Shown here one piece after another: positions 1 through 10,903 of a DNA stretch of 64,000 nucleotides. The notes under the pieces were generated by a model. The model was not told the origin of the DNA and searched no databases. It saw nothing but the letters and a program-made list of their open reading frames with translations. The DNA lies in NCBI RefSeq assembly GCF_949987535.1, contig NC_080066.1, positions 126,522,335 to 126,586,334 of the forward strand. Reading direction: 5' to 3'. Position 1 is the stretch's first letter; every line of letters begins with the position of its first letter. A program made the translations under genes and the position numbers. Source of the DNA: Balaenoptera acutorostrata (lineage: Eukaryota; Chordata; Mammalia; Artiodactyla; Balaenopteridae).

Positions 1-1309
1 ACCTTCACAAAAGAGTTTCTTCACAAAAAGAATTTTTTCTGTGAAGTCAGTCTACATTCTCCAAGAAATCCTGAATTCTAGACCTTCTTTGACATCCTTC
101 TGTCCTCAAATTTGATGAGCATTTGGTTTGTACCCTACAATTTAATTTTTTTTTTATTATTTGGCATGAACATTATAATTTTGAGTGCTTATCTTATATC
201 TTATCTTGTCACTGGAATGTAAATTCCAGAACCTGGTACTTACACTGATAGCTGTGAGTAACTAGCTGAACATGCCCAAATATTGAGCTATGACTGATGC
301 AAAGTAAGTCTACATTTATTGTAAGCCTAGAGCTGACAGAAGTCAAATTTCCTGTTATATTACATAATACTTAACATTATCAAGGGTTTACTGTGTACTA
401 AGCACTGCTCCAAATGCCATCTATGTATTCACATCAGTTATGGAAAGACTGATTTGTTGGGAAGCCAGAGCAGCATTGCCATTATCTTGAGGAATATAAT
501 TTTCATCAAAGTTTTGGTTGAAATCCCTTTCTGGAGAATATTATTGCTATTATGCAAAGTCAGGGCCAACTCGACTTCCATCTTCACATTCCTTTTCCAC
601 TCTGTCCCTTTTCAGTGTTTTCAAGAACTCACACTTGTTGTCAGTGCCCATTCAAATCAGTTGGGATAGATGAGGCTATTGATTAATTTTGTCAACAAGT
701 GAAGAAGGATTTGAGTGATTATATTCTTTTACTAATTTTTTTGCACTAACATTCTTGGCAGTTGATTTGAGAGTGTTAAAATTGCCAATATCATAGGTGG
801 ATTTAGGAGTGAAAGAAGTTCCAACTTCAGTTGCTTTAGTTTGGCTTTTCCCCAGTGAATTTTTACAGGAGGAGCAGCATGTTTAAGGACTAAGCCATCA
901 TACCATTTGGCGCAGTCTTGTCATTAACTTACTGTGACTAAAAATTTCCTACTCCTGGGAATCCAGATATCTGCCAGTATTTTATATTATCTTCCTCAAT
1001 GACCAGCATTCTTAATACCCTAGATATAGGTTTTGGAGACTATTCTAAGAAAGAAGCTTAGTAGACATTTTTTTTTTGATTGGGTATTCGTGTGTTTGGG
1101 CATGTAGGCCCCATATACCTGCAGCAAAAGACTGATTCTGATTTAGTTATCTCTCATATTCAGGAGTTAAAGATAAAAAATTTTCAGCCTCAAATTGTCT
1201 ACATTCTCTCTTGCATTTCCCCTACTCCCAGTTTCACTGTCAGGGACATTAGTTCTATGGAGTCCTGGGAAAGTACTGCTACAAGACCAGGAACTTCCAC
1301 CATAGTATC
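1..1309. other. Intergenic DNA, no gene recognised
   Basis: AT-rich sequence with only short open frames (longest about 80 codons) that show no domain, no splice context and no codon pattern I recognise. I see no repeat family I can name here. Confidence 0.6.
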
Positions 1310-1681
1310 TGTTATGGGCTGAATGTTTGTGTTCCCCTCAAATTCATATGGTATTTGGAGGTGGGGCCTTAGGGAGGTGATTAAGTGTAGGTGAGGTCAT
1401 GAGGGTGGGGTCTCTGTGATGGGATTAGTTCCTTTATAAGAAGAGATCATAGAGCTTGCTCCACGCCCTCCCCATCCCCCCCACCCTCCCCTGGCCATGG
1501 GAGGACATAGCAAGAAGACAGCTATAGGTAAGGCAAGAAGAGAGCTCTGACCAGGAATGTGACTATACTGGCCCCTTGATCTTGGACTTCCCAGCCTGCA
1601 GAACTGTGAGAAATTAATGTCTGTTGTTTAAGCCACCCAGTCCATGGTGTTTTGTTATAGCATCCTGAGCAGACTAAGGCA
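1310..1681 (+). repeat. Solo LTR, MaLR type (MST/MLT1-like)
   Basis: The element begins 'tgttatgggctgaatgtttg' and ends 'gagcagactaaggca', the usual TG...CA limits of mammalian apparent LTR retrotransposons. Inside are the family's 'ggaggtggggcc', 'cttataagaagagatc', 'gatcttggacttcc' and 'gtttaagccacccagt' segments. No internal retroviral sequence follows, so it is a solo LTR. It is diverged, so an old insertion. The MST versus MLT1 subfamily is not decided here. Confidence 0.8.
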
Positions 1682-3168
1682 GTTTCCATTTTGATGATTT
1701 ATGCTTTCAATACCATTTATTCCTTGCATACTCTATCCAATTTTTCTTGCCTTACAGTGTTACCTCCATTAGGATATCCAATACTAGGGTCAAAGGCATT
1801 TGAAGAATTTTGTCATCTATGATTCAAATCAAAACAATTTTCTGTCGATGAAAAGTTTTCATCATGCTTCTCAAAATTCAATAATGATAATTTTTTTGGT
1901 GATAGAGAAGAAAAATTAACCCAGGCTAGAGCTCTGCCATTTTGGGTGAAGTCTCTCTGGCTCTGTAAAAACAGATTTCAATACCTCTTGGTAAGTCCAA
2001 AACCTAACAGGACTGCACAGAAAGGTGTTAGATTTTTTCTTCGAAACTTTTGTTTTCCAGTTTGTTTTTAAAATTTTTGTTTCCTTTGAAACAGGTTTTT
2101 TTGGAGATACTTAACAAATAGCTATTTGACATAGAGTTATTTTGAGTCAGCTACTGTACTTCTGTTAAAAGTTTTTATATGGTAACCTCCTAAATTAGCC
2201 AAGTTCCTTGTATTTAAGGTTATAGTGTCTTCTGAAACCGGTCTCTATATTGTTCCATGTATTTGCAGAAGTTGACGTATTTTATACAGATGAAATTATG
2301 GAGCTAAAAAGTAAAAATCAAAAGAAAATTTCGTATCTGAAGGAAAGAACACTCAGAATCATCATAGAGACATGTAGCTATCTTGGTAATACCATGATCC
2401 TATGAAATGGCAACATCTTAAATAAATATATGTCTTTATTTAGAAGAGTTGTCCCATTGTGACGTGGAATAAGCTAGCATCAGAAATTTCTATAACTTTT
2501 AATAAAGATACAAATGTCTATCATGAAACTTCAACAATATTTAAACAGCAATTTGAAGCTGTTTACTCAGTACACAGCTCAAAAATATCTAACAGCTCTG
2601 GCTGAAAAATATCAACAATAGGGAAGAGAGCAAAAATTCCGCTAGCTTAAATACTTCACTGCTTATATAACCTGTTTTGAATCTAAAAATGGAAGAAATG
2701 TCTGGGTCTTTTAAAAAATTTTTAAATTTATAGTATTTTATTATATTTTAATAAACTTCATGTCAAAATTATCCAAACTTGGTCTTTTAATTTTCCAATA
2801 TTATTTTAGGAAACTTTAGAGTCAAAATTATTTAAGAACATTATATTCTAAAAATGACCACCTCAATACCTGGAACCTTTTGTCCAAAACCTAGATGTTC
2901 TTCATATCTGAGCAATTCAATCATCTGAGTAATTCACTCCTAGCAGAGGTGCTCTGGCCTGGAGGAAGTGCTATGCTCGGTCCCAAGAGGTGGTTTCAGT
3001 GCCATTTTCCCCTCCTCACAACCAGTCTCAATCCCCAAAATGGCTCTGACTTGATCCACAATGTCCTGGGCCAAGTTTTGCAAGAGTCTCTTGAGTTTGG
3101 TTTTGAACACAGTGAATTTGAGCTGACTGTAGTATATCCAAGGGAAAATACTAGAAGACTGTGTTAGG
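1682..3168. other. Intergenic DNA, nothing recognised
   Basis: AT-rich, non-coding by inspection. The 90-codon frame near 2895-3167 has low-complexity composition and no recognisable domain. Confidence 0.55.
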
Positions 3169-3640
3169 CTGGGTCTTCTGAGAAGCAGTCACCAAGAAAG
3201 AATTTGAAGTACAAGAGACATTAGTGAAAAACCTGTGAAAGATAAACAGGGTGGGAACAGGAATCCACAGGGAACCTACAGATGCAGGTGTGACACCTGT
3301 GAAAAGAGATGGGGAAAGGAGGAGGGTTGGGTAAGGAGGGCCTCAGACTACAGTGAAGTTCTGAGCATGCGTTGGCCAGGCCACTGGGGACCCCAGAGCA
3401 GAGATTGTCCATCAGTGTCCTGTGTTGAGCACGTATGACCCAGCTCCAGTATGCCCTCTGTGTTTGGTCATTGATAGGGTGCAGCCAGCGAGATAAGGCC
3501 TTGGTGTGGGTATGAATGCTGTGATGGATTTTGAAGATGGAGGCTGTCAGCCAACTGTACTCCCTGTAGCAGGTACTTACTTGAAGGAAAATCTGAGCAG
3601 CTCTCCTCCATGGCCACGACAAAGATATGGAACTTGGTTT
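3169..3640. repeat. Probable ancient interspersed repeat, family unknown
   Basis: A moderately GC-rich block (begins 'gttaggctgggtcttctgag') that stands out from the AT-rich flanks. Its phrasing resembles a widely dispersed mammalian repeat, but I cannot name the family. It explains the 153-codon minus-strand frame here, whose translation has no recognisable domain. Confidence 0.35.
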
Positions 3641-3807
3641 AATGATGTAGGAAGGTTGTTTTCTTAATAGTTGGCAAAGCATTCCTTTTAGGAAGGAAAT
3701 ATTTTGATTTGGAAAAATAATAAGCCAATTGATGTATGGAAGGATGTCTGCAGAGGCCTAAGCAATACAAATGATAGCTAAGATACTCTGAAGAGAAATT
3801 TTTTTTT

Positions 3808-4450
3808 TATTATTTACTCAACAAATATTTACTGAGCACTTAGGACATGTCAGATATTGTGAAGATAGAACAGCAATCAAAACAGACAACAACCCCTCCC
3901 TCATGAGATTTACATTCTAGTGAGTAGAGAAAGATAGTAAACAGATAAATGAGCAAGTTATATAGATTGTCAGAAGGTATAAGTGCTATGGAGAAAAAAC
4001 AAAGCAGGGAAGGTTGATGGGTAATTCAGAAGTAAAGGGTTGCTATTATAAAAATGGTGTCTGGGAAGTTTTCACTGAGCTGAAGGAGGGTGGCGGGGGG
4101 GTAAGCCTTGTAGATAACTAGGAGAAGAGCGTTCTAGACAGAAGGAAAAAAAGGCTCTGAGGCAGGAGTGTTCCAGAACAGCAAGAAGGAGGAGCTTCTG
4201 TGGTGGGAGCTGGTAAACAAGGCTGAGAGTTACTAGGGGGCCCAGGTCACGTAGGACACATTATAAGGACTTTGGCTTTTCTGCTGAGTGTGATGGGAAG
4301 CTATTGAAAGATTCTGAGCAGAGGAGTGACACAAACTGACCCATTTTCAAAGGATCCCTCTGGCTGCTGTGTTGAAAATGGACAGCAGGAAGGCAAAGTA
4401 GAAGTAGAGAGACCAGTTAGGAGGCTATTGCAATAACCCAAGTGAGGAAA
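3808..4450 (-). repeat. L2 LINE 3' segment
   Basis: Reading plus, it contains the reverse complement of L2: 'atttactgagcacttagg', 'catgagatttacattctag', 'agtgctatggag', 'aggactttggcttt', 'gcagaggagtgacac' and 'ctctggctgctgtgttg' in the expected order. This is an ancient (pre-eutherian) LINE relic with no coding capacity left. Confidence 0.7.
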
Positions 4451-4898
4451 TGGGAGGACTTTATTTTTTTTCCTGAGATGAAAGGGGCAGAGATGAGTAG
4501 AAAGAAAAGGTACAAGGAAAGGGGCTGTATGGCGACATGACCAATGAAGGTTTCCCATTGTGGAGTGGATAAAGGACATTTTAAGAAGGTGAATGTCAAA
4601 TATTACCTTTGAAATTCTTGCCATGTTTCTGTTTCTGCTTCATATTTAATCAAGCCTATTTAATCCAGCCTTTAATTTAATCAAGCCTACTTTACTCACA
4701 AATGTATTGTAGGAGTGTGTCTCTGTCTATCTATCTTTTTTATTCTAGAAAAGGTCTGTGTGTTATAACTGGGTTGGCATATAGAAGACAGTATATTCAT
4801 GGTAGCAGGAGCTTGAAATCAAACATAATCGGGAGAATGAAAACCAGGGAAGTTGGCAGAACTTGGGGAAGGCTTTGGGTCTTAAAAGTAGATTAAGG

Positions 4899-5192
4899 GG
4901 GCTTCCCTGGTGGCGCAGTGGTTGAGAGTCTGCCTGCCAATGCAGGGGACACGGGTTCGAGCCCTGGTCTGGGAAGATCCCACATGCCGCGGAGCACCTG
5001 GGCCCGTGGGCCACAATTACTGAGCTTGCGCGTCTGGAGCCTGTGCTCCGCAACAAGAGAGGCCGCGATGGTGAGAGGCCCGTGCACCGCGATGAAGAGT
5101 GGCCCCCGCTTGCCACAACTAGAGAAAGCCCTCGCACAGAAACGAAGACCCAACACAGACATAAATAAATAAATTAATTAAATTAAAAAAAA
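4899..5192 (+). repeat. CHR-family SINE with perfect TSD
   Basis: A full-length tRNA-derived SINE. The head has A-box-like and B-box ('ggttcgagccc') promoter parts for RNA polymerase III, followed by the CHR body and an A-rich tail. The 15 bp target duplication 'aaaagtagattaagg' is perfect, at 4884-4898 and 5193-5207. A short old duplicate and few changes from its sister copies suggest a recent insertion. The open frames across it on both strands are chance frames repeated in every copy. Confidence 0.93.
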
Positions 5193-5207
5193 AAAAGTAG
5201 ATTAAGG

Positions 5208-5936
5208 ATTTGAACAAATCTTATCTAGTTGCAAGAGGCTTGAAACTTCCAGCTGACTTCTGACTTAAGGCAAGGCTAGAGATTTAAATTTTTGAGCTAC
5301 CCCTTATAGAAATGATGACTAATAAAGGGACTTTTGGAGGGAAAATACCAGAGAAAAAACTGTCTGTACTTTAGTATTTATTCCAGGTAAAAGAAAGAGA
5401 TGGTAGATTTAGTAAAGGCAATGAGAGACTGGAGTGATAGATGAGAAGCAATGTTGCATGTTGTGGCAGAGTCTGCTGGTTTCCCACCCAAATCCACATT
5501 TCCATTTCATATTTATAGAACCCTAATTTTTATTGTACACCTAAAATACTATATTTCCTATCCTCCCTATGTACCAAGACTCGACTCAGTTCTTCCTAGT
5601 GAGATGCAAATAGAAGTTGGATGGAAATTTTTGACAGAATGAAAAGGAGCCTTAAAAGTGAGCAGATAGCTGGGATGAGCTTTTCCTCCACTTCCTCTAT
5701 TTTTATCTCCAGGAAGTTGGAAATATTATGATGGCTGGAGCATCAGCAGTCATTTTGGACCATTAAATGCCCTTGAGGATGGACAGTAATTGCTAGGATA
5801 ATGGAACAAAAAGTAGGAGGAGCCCTGGGCTTCCTATCTCCAGACTTCTTTTATGTGAAAGAAAAATAAATTATTTTTCTTATTTAGGTCACGGTTAATT
5901 TAGGTGTTCTGTCTATGCCAATATAACTGCCATACA
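5208..5936. other. Intergenic DNA, nothing recognised
   Basis: No repeat or coding feature recognised. The 63-codon frame at 5451-5642 has no supporting context. Confidence 0.5.
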
Positions 5937-5937
5937 G

Positions 5938-6130
5938 TAATGGCAGCCACCATTTATTGAGCCCTATTATATTTCAGGCATGGTGCTAAGAACTTTATAT
6001 TATTAGCTCAATTAATCATCACAGTAATCCTATGAAATAGGTGCTATTATTTCCACCGATTTAATAGATGAGGAACATGAAATTTAGAAGGGTCACATAA
6101 ATTCCCCAAGATCATCTAGCTAGTGTGTGT
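5938..6130 (-). repeat. MIR SINE
   Basis: Reading plus, it shows the reverse complement of MIR: 'ccatttattgagccctatta', 'taatcatcacagtaatccta', 'tagatgaggaacatgaaa' and a degraded 'gatcatctagctagtgtg'. Diverged and ancient. Confidence 0.75.
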
Positions 6131-6150
6131 AGTCTTAAATTTATTTGTTA

Positions 6151-6475
6151 GATTTTTTTTTTAACATCTTTATTGGAGTATAATTGCTTTACAGTGGTGT
6201 GTTAGTTTCTGCTTTATAACAAAGTGAATCAGCTATATATATACATATGTTCCCATATCTCCTCCCTCTTGCGTCTCCCTCCCACCCTCCCTATCCCACC
6301 CCTCTAGGTAGTCACAAAGCACCGTGCTGATCTCCCTGTGCTATGTGGCTGCTTCCCACTAAGCTATCTATTTTACATTTGGTAGTATATATAAGTCCAT
6401 GCCGCTCTCTCACTTCGTCCCAGCTTACCCTTCTCCCTCCCCATGTCCTCAAGTCCATTCTCTACATCTGCTTTC
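6151..6475 (-). repeat. L1 3'-UTR fragment, 5'-truncated
   Basis: A poly-T start (minus-strand A tail) runs into 'catctttattggagtataa', then 'acaaagtgaatcagctatat', 'ccctcccaccctccctatcc' and 'ctatctattttacatttgg'. This is a cetartiodactyl L1 3' UTR. A second copy lies at 10590-10889 and the same end joins an ORF2 terminus at 54018-54566. Clear TSDs were not found. Confidence 0.8.
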
Positions 6476-6975
6476 TCAGATTCACTGAAATGTTTTTTCC
6501 TCTGAGAACAAAGCTTCCAGAAACTCAAAACACCTGTATTTACTGGTGACCTAAAAGGAGCACTTACCTGCTAACTTCCTGCCTGGTTTTCAAGTAGCTT
6601 GGCAGAGATTTCCTGCTGTTACTAGGCTGCTATAAAAAATTAATTGTTCTGAATAGCTAGGTTTATTTCAACAGGAACTGCCTCACTTTTAAAACCTGTC
6701 TTTTGAAATTTTCTAATAACTATTAAGAGACCATTAGCAAAATTGTAAGGAAAATAAGAAGGTAAGACTAGTAAAGCCATTATCCCAATCATCCTTGCTG
6801 AAGACACAGCACATTAGCTTCTGTGGATGTTTCTGTTTTACAATTAATCTAGATTACAGAGATGAAAGAGCTTCAAATCTTTTTTACTTATGCATGTGAT
6901 TGGGAGTGGAATATGAAAGAGTAGGTATGAATGGAAAGTATCATTTAAATATTTTATTCAAAATTACATGAACAC
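6476..6975. other. Intergenic DNA, nothing recognised
   Basis: AT-rich sequence without a recognisable feature. Confidence 0.5.
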
Positions 6976-6977
6976 TT

Positions 6978-7165
6978 ATCATTATTGAATGCCTATTAGG
7001 TGCCAGATGCCACATGAGGTACTTTACTTGTCTCATTTAATGTCATCCTTGCACCCGTCCCTGTGAGGAGAGCACAGTTTGTAAATATGATGATGTTCAG
7101 AGACACTGAGTGAATTGCCCAAGGTCACACAGTAGGAATTGCACAAGGTCACACAGTAGGAATTT
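6978..7165 (-). repeat. MIR SINE with 24 bp internal duplication
   Basis: Reverse-complement MIR ('attgaatgcctattaggtgc', 'tctcatttaatgtcatcctt', 'ccaaggtcacacagtagg'). The segment 'gaattgcccaaggtcacac...' at 7112-7135 is repeated with one change at 7136-7159, so the conserved core end of MIR is present twice in tandem. Confidence 0.72.
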
Positions 7166-8941
7166 ATATATAGATCTGTCTGTCTCCAAAGTACATGCTC
7201 TTTCAGTTTATTACTCTATGACAAAAAGCATTCAGTGCTATGGGATATTTTAAACAGAGGTCTGTTTTATAGAACTTCAGTGATAATGAAAACTCAAGCA
7301 CCACTTGTAAACAACTATGAATCACTGCTTATGGTCTGGTTTGAAGTTTCCAGATCCCACGTCCTTCTCTTTCCTGCTTCTACCCTTTGACCATTTCATA
7401 TATGCTAGAAGAAAGAATGCAGTTAATTAATTTTGTTCATTATTAACTGCCTTGGCAAAAGTTTTGATGAAGAAGGAAATGGAAATTACTGATTAGAATG
7501 AACTTTGTTTATTATTTTTCAATTTCATTTAGTGGTACATTACCATTCTTCATTCCCATGATTTCTTAAATTGACTTTAGTTTTTTTTTTTAAATCTCTA
7601 AATTGCTCTCATTTAACAAGTGAATGCAGTATTGTTTTTACAAATAAGAAAACAAACTTATATTTGCTTATTATGGTTTATAATTACCCTAATGGTCACA
7701 TAAAGAAATAAAGTAAATTCTTAAAGCAACCAGCTTCATTTGTTACTTTGAAGAGGGCCAACAGCCGCAAAATATCAATAGTAGCATGGTTCTGGGAGAG
7801 CTTAGTGCAGTAGGGTTTCAACTGAATTGCATATTGGTTCGCTTGATGGATAACCTAACTATGTATACAGTTGATGCTTAAAATCCTTACCAGTAGCCAT
7901 AAGGTTTTATCACCATTAGCAGTTACTAACATCATGCAATATACTTTAAAATTTCTGCTTAAAGGAAATTTATCATTTGCTAAATTTTACATGAAGGTTA
8001 TTGACTATTTTGGTAGCTATAACATGTATACCCTTATATATAAAATGTATAACCTCTATGGAAATTTTGAAAAACAAATGAATATTGTTATGTAATTTCT
8101 GTTTTGTATATCTATCTAGCTAATGGGGTCTGGAGAAAGTAATAATCAAATGCTTGTGTTTTTCTCTCTTTACATTTGAGTAATAAAGTATTTTTCAGTT
8201 TCCTTTATGAGTTGTATATTGACTATGTTATTACTATTAGGAAATTATGCAATACATTGATTATTCAATGTGTGTAGAACATTCGTGTCTCTGGAAACAT
8301 AAGGGAAAGGGGAAAATATCTAAATATTTACAAATTGTTTGACAAGATTAAATAATCCCATTATCACTAACTTGTTGCTGATAGTATTTGTGGGTAAATG
8401 TGTAGGAAAAAGAGAGTTTACCTATAGACTCAGACCCCTGGGCTTGTCTGTTTTCACCCAAATCAAAGCTTTCCTAGAGTTGGGGGATAAGCAGGGATCA
8501 TGTACTTCCATTGCAAAAGGAAAATTTGTTTGAGGGTATAATTTTGCCTGAATTTTCATTGTGGTAGGATTACTTGCCTGGTCTTCTATACAAGTTTGGG
8601 GGACATTTGCAGGCCCTGTTCCAGGATTAGATTGCAATAAATTTTGGGGGCGGGGGTGGCTCATCAAGATGCTTTTCCCTGTAATCCCAGGTTTGAGAAT
8701 GATGGTCCCAGGGAATAAGATGGAATAGTTTGCATTAGACACTTTTCTCATCCCTTCTCCCTAGAATTTGGAATTGGAGACTGTCAGGGTAGCCTCAGTC
8801 AGTGTCCAGTGGCAAGGGCAGGAAATTGAGCTGAAGAAATGAAACGGCCTTGAGTCAGGCCTGACACAAAGGACTAAAGATGTGTGAAGGAGGACTGGTT
8901 TTTATATAATGTGTTTGTGACCATAACCAGTTACTCAAGCA
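7166..8941. other. Intergenic DNA, nothing recognised
   Basis: AT-rich. The frames at 7871-8095, 8339-8533 and 8422-8751 (minus) have no domain, no conserved-looking segment and no neighbouring exon signals. Confidence 0.5.
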
Positions 8942-9130
8942 CGGTGGTTCTCAAAGTTTGGCATGCGTCAGAAACTGCTGGAGGGGTTGGTAAACACAGA
9001 TGTTTTGAGCCCCCACGTCTAGAGTTCCTGGTTCAATAGGTTTAGGGTGATGTCTGAGAATTTTCATTTTCAATCAGTTCCTGGGTGATGCCGCTGTTGC
9101 TGGTTCAGAGACCGCACTTTGAACATCATT
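8942..9130 (-). mobile_element. MER5A-like hAT-Charlie DNA transposon
   Basis: Inverted ends 'cggtggttctcaaagtttg' and a degraded 'gcactttgaac' bound a non-autonomous element with 'tctgagaattttcattttc' and 'cctgggtgatgccgctg' between them, matching the MER5 family. Non-coding and ancient. Orientation is uncertain because the ends are inverted. Confidence 0.65.
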
Positions 9131-10575
9131 GCCCCCAGCATACAGACAAGCTTGGTGTAAGGGGGTTCCTGTGAATCCAGAGTGCTGTGACTATGATGCT
9201 CACATGTGAGACGTTATGGGGCTTTGGCAGGAATTCAGCCCAGAAAAGGCATCTGTGGAGCAGTGGACAGCTTCTTTTGGATGGGGCCTAATATGTCTTT
9301 TGTAGCTGTGCTCTGGGGCAGTGAGAAGCAATGGCAGTGGACTTATATCTTTTAATCTCACTCACCTCTCCTGGAGGAGAAGGGATAGGGAGAGTTTGCT
9401 GGGCACATGATATCGGAGCTGGGTCTTGAATAAGTTCTTCGGGAAGAAAATGTTTCTAGCAGAGGTGCAGCTTGCACAAAGGCAGAAAACAGCATGATAG
9501 TGTGGTGATGTGTGTGTGTATGTGCACACGTGTGTGCCTAAGGAGTGAGAGATGGAGTTGGAGAGGTAGGCAGGGAATGGAATAAGACAGGTTTTTTTAT
9601 ACGTACAGAGCAACTTGGACATTGATTGAAGAGTATGGTTTCAGACAGTGCTCCAAGAGCCCTTTCGGGCACATGGTGATGGAAGTGAATAGGGTGTTGG
9701 GACTCTCATACTCATTTCAGCCAGGGTTTATTTACATATTTTATAAATTTGGGTTTTTCCTTGTCTCTGTATTAAATAAAGCATTCTACAGTTCTCATAG
9801 TCACCCTTGGTGGTTATGTCTTTCTTGCCATTTCTGGTATAATCTTTACATTTTCAGCATGTCACCTTTAAAACCATATGCCATTGTCTTAGCTAATCTA
9901 TGAATTGCTTGGACCATCATGTTTTGTTTTTTTTTTGTTCTGCTTCACTCTCTTCTCTCCTCATGAAGACAATATGTGATTGAATAATCAGAATTATATC
10001 TTGTGGAGGCTCTAGTCCCTTTAACCTCTATTTTCCCTTTTAGGATTACATGTCATAGAATCATGAATTTTTCTCCAAACTTTCAAATTCTTGTCTTGCT
10101 ACAGTCTCGACTTATATCAAGCCATCTGGCTCAGCCTTTACCTTGCTGGTTATTGTAAGCCTCCTAGTGACAGGGCGCCTGAATCCTAAGATTCTTAGCA
10201 CTTTTGCTTCACTAACCAATTCTTTTTTGGTCTTAAGTCCCTAGGTGTTTCCTTGATCTTCTCAGTGCCCAAATTGTGAAGACCTGTCATATGTTTTGTT
10301 TGTACTAAATGAGAGACAAGAACTAATTGAGGTCCTCATCATGACTGTGCCTATTTTGTGACCTGTCTCAGTAGCACATTCTAGAATTGGCTTAAGAATG
10401 TTACAATATCATCATAATACTTTTTATTTCTTTCTTCCCACAAATTTCTACCAAAATGTTTATCTTCATTAATTTACTTCTACTGCACTTACCTTCTACC
10501 AATCTAGTGAGTCATTTTATTAAAACAGAGTAACTCAGAAAAAAAGAGAGAAAAAATAAAATAAAATAGGGTAAC
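9131..10575. other. Intergenic DNA with possible L2 scrap
   Basis: The stretch near 9370-9500 ('gcttgcacaaaggcagaaaa') resembles a degraded L2 segment. The rest is unrecognised. No coding evidence. Confidence 0.4.
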
Positions 10576-10589
10576 TCCTCTTATTATTA

Positions 10590-10889
10590 TTATTTTTTAC
10601 ATCTTTATTGGAGTATAATTGCTTTACAATGTTGTGTTCGTTTCTGCTGTATAATAAAGTGAATCAGTTATACGCATACATATATCCCCATATCCCCTCC
10701 CTCTTGCATCTCCCTCCCACCCTCCCTATCCCACCCCTCTAGGTGGTCACAAAGCACCGAGCTGATCTCCCTGTGCTATGCGGCTGCTTCCCACTAGCTA
10801 TCTATTTTACATTTGGTAGTGTATATATGTCCATGCCACTCTCTCACTTCGTCCCAGCTTCCCCTTCCCCCCCTTCCCGTGTCCTCAAT
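10590..10889 (-). repeat. L1 3'-UTR fragment with TSD
   Basis: A 300 bp 5'-truncated L1 end, closely related to the copy at 6151-6475. It is flanked by the perfect 14 bp duplication 'tcctcttattatta' at 10576-10589 and 10890-10903. The left end is the poly-T expected for a minus-strand insertion. Confidence 0.88.
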
Positions 10890-10903
10890 TCCTCTTATTA
10901 TTA

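Noticed and set aside
3221..3682. 153-codon minus-strand frame
   Set aside because: Falls in a block that looks like an old dispersed repeat. The translation has no domain and many Cys, His and Ser without pattern.
4763..5172. Overlapping open frames of 84-124 codons over the SINE at 4899-5192
   Set aside because: The same frames recur in every young CHR SINE copy here (14708, 26198, 39376, 47061, 50552) on either strand. They reflect the GC-rich, stop-poor SINE body, not genes.
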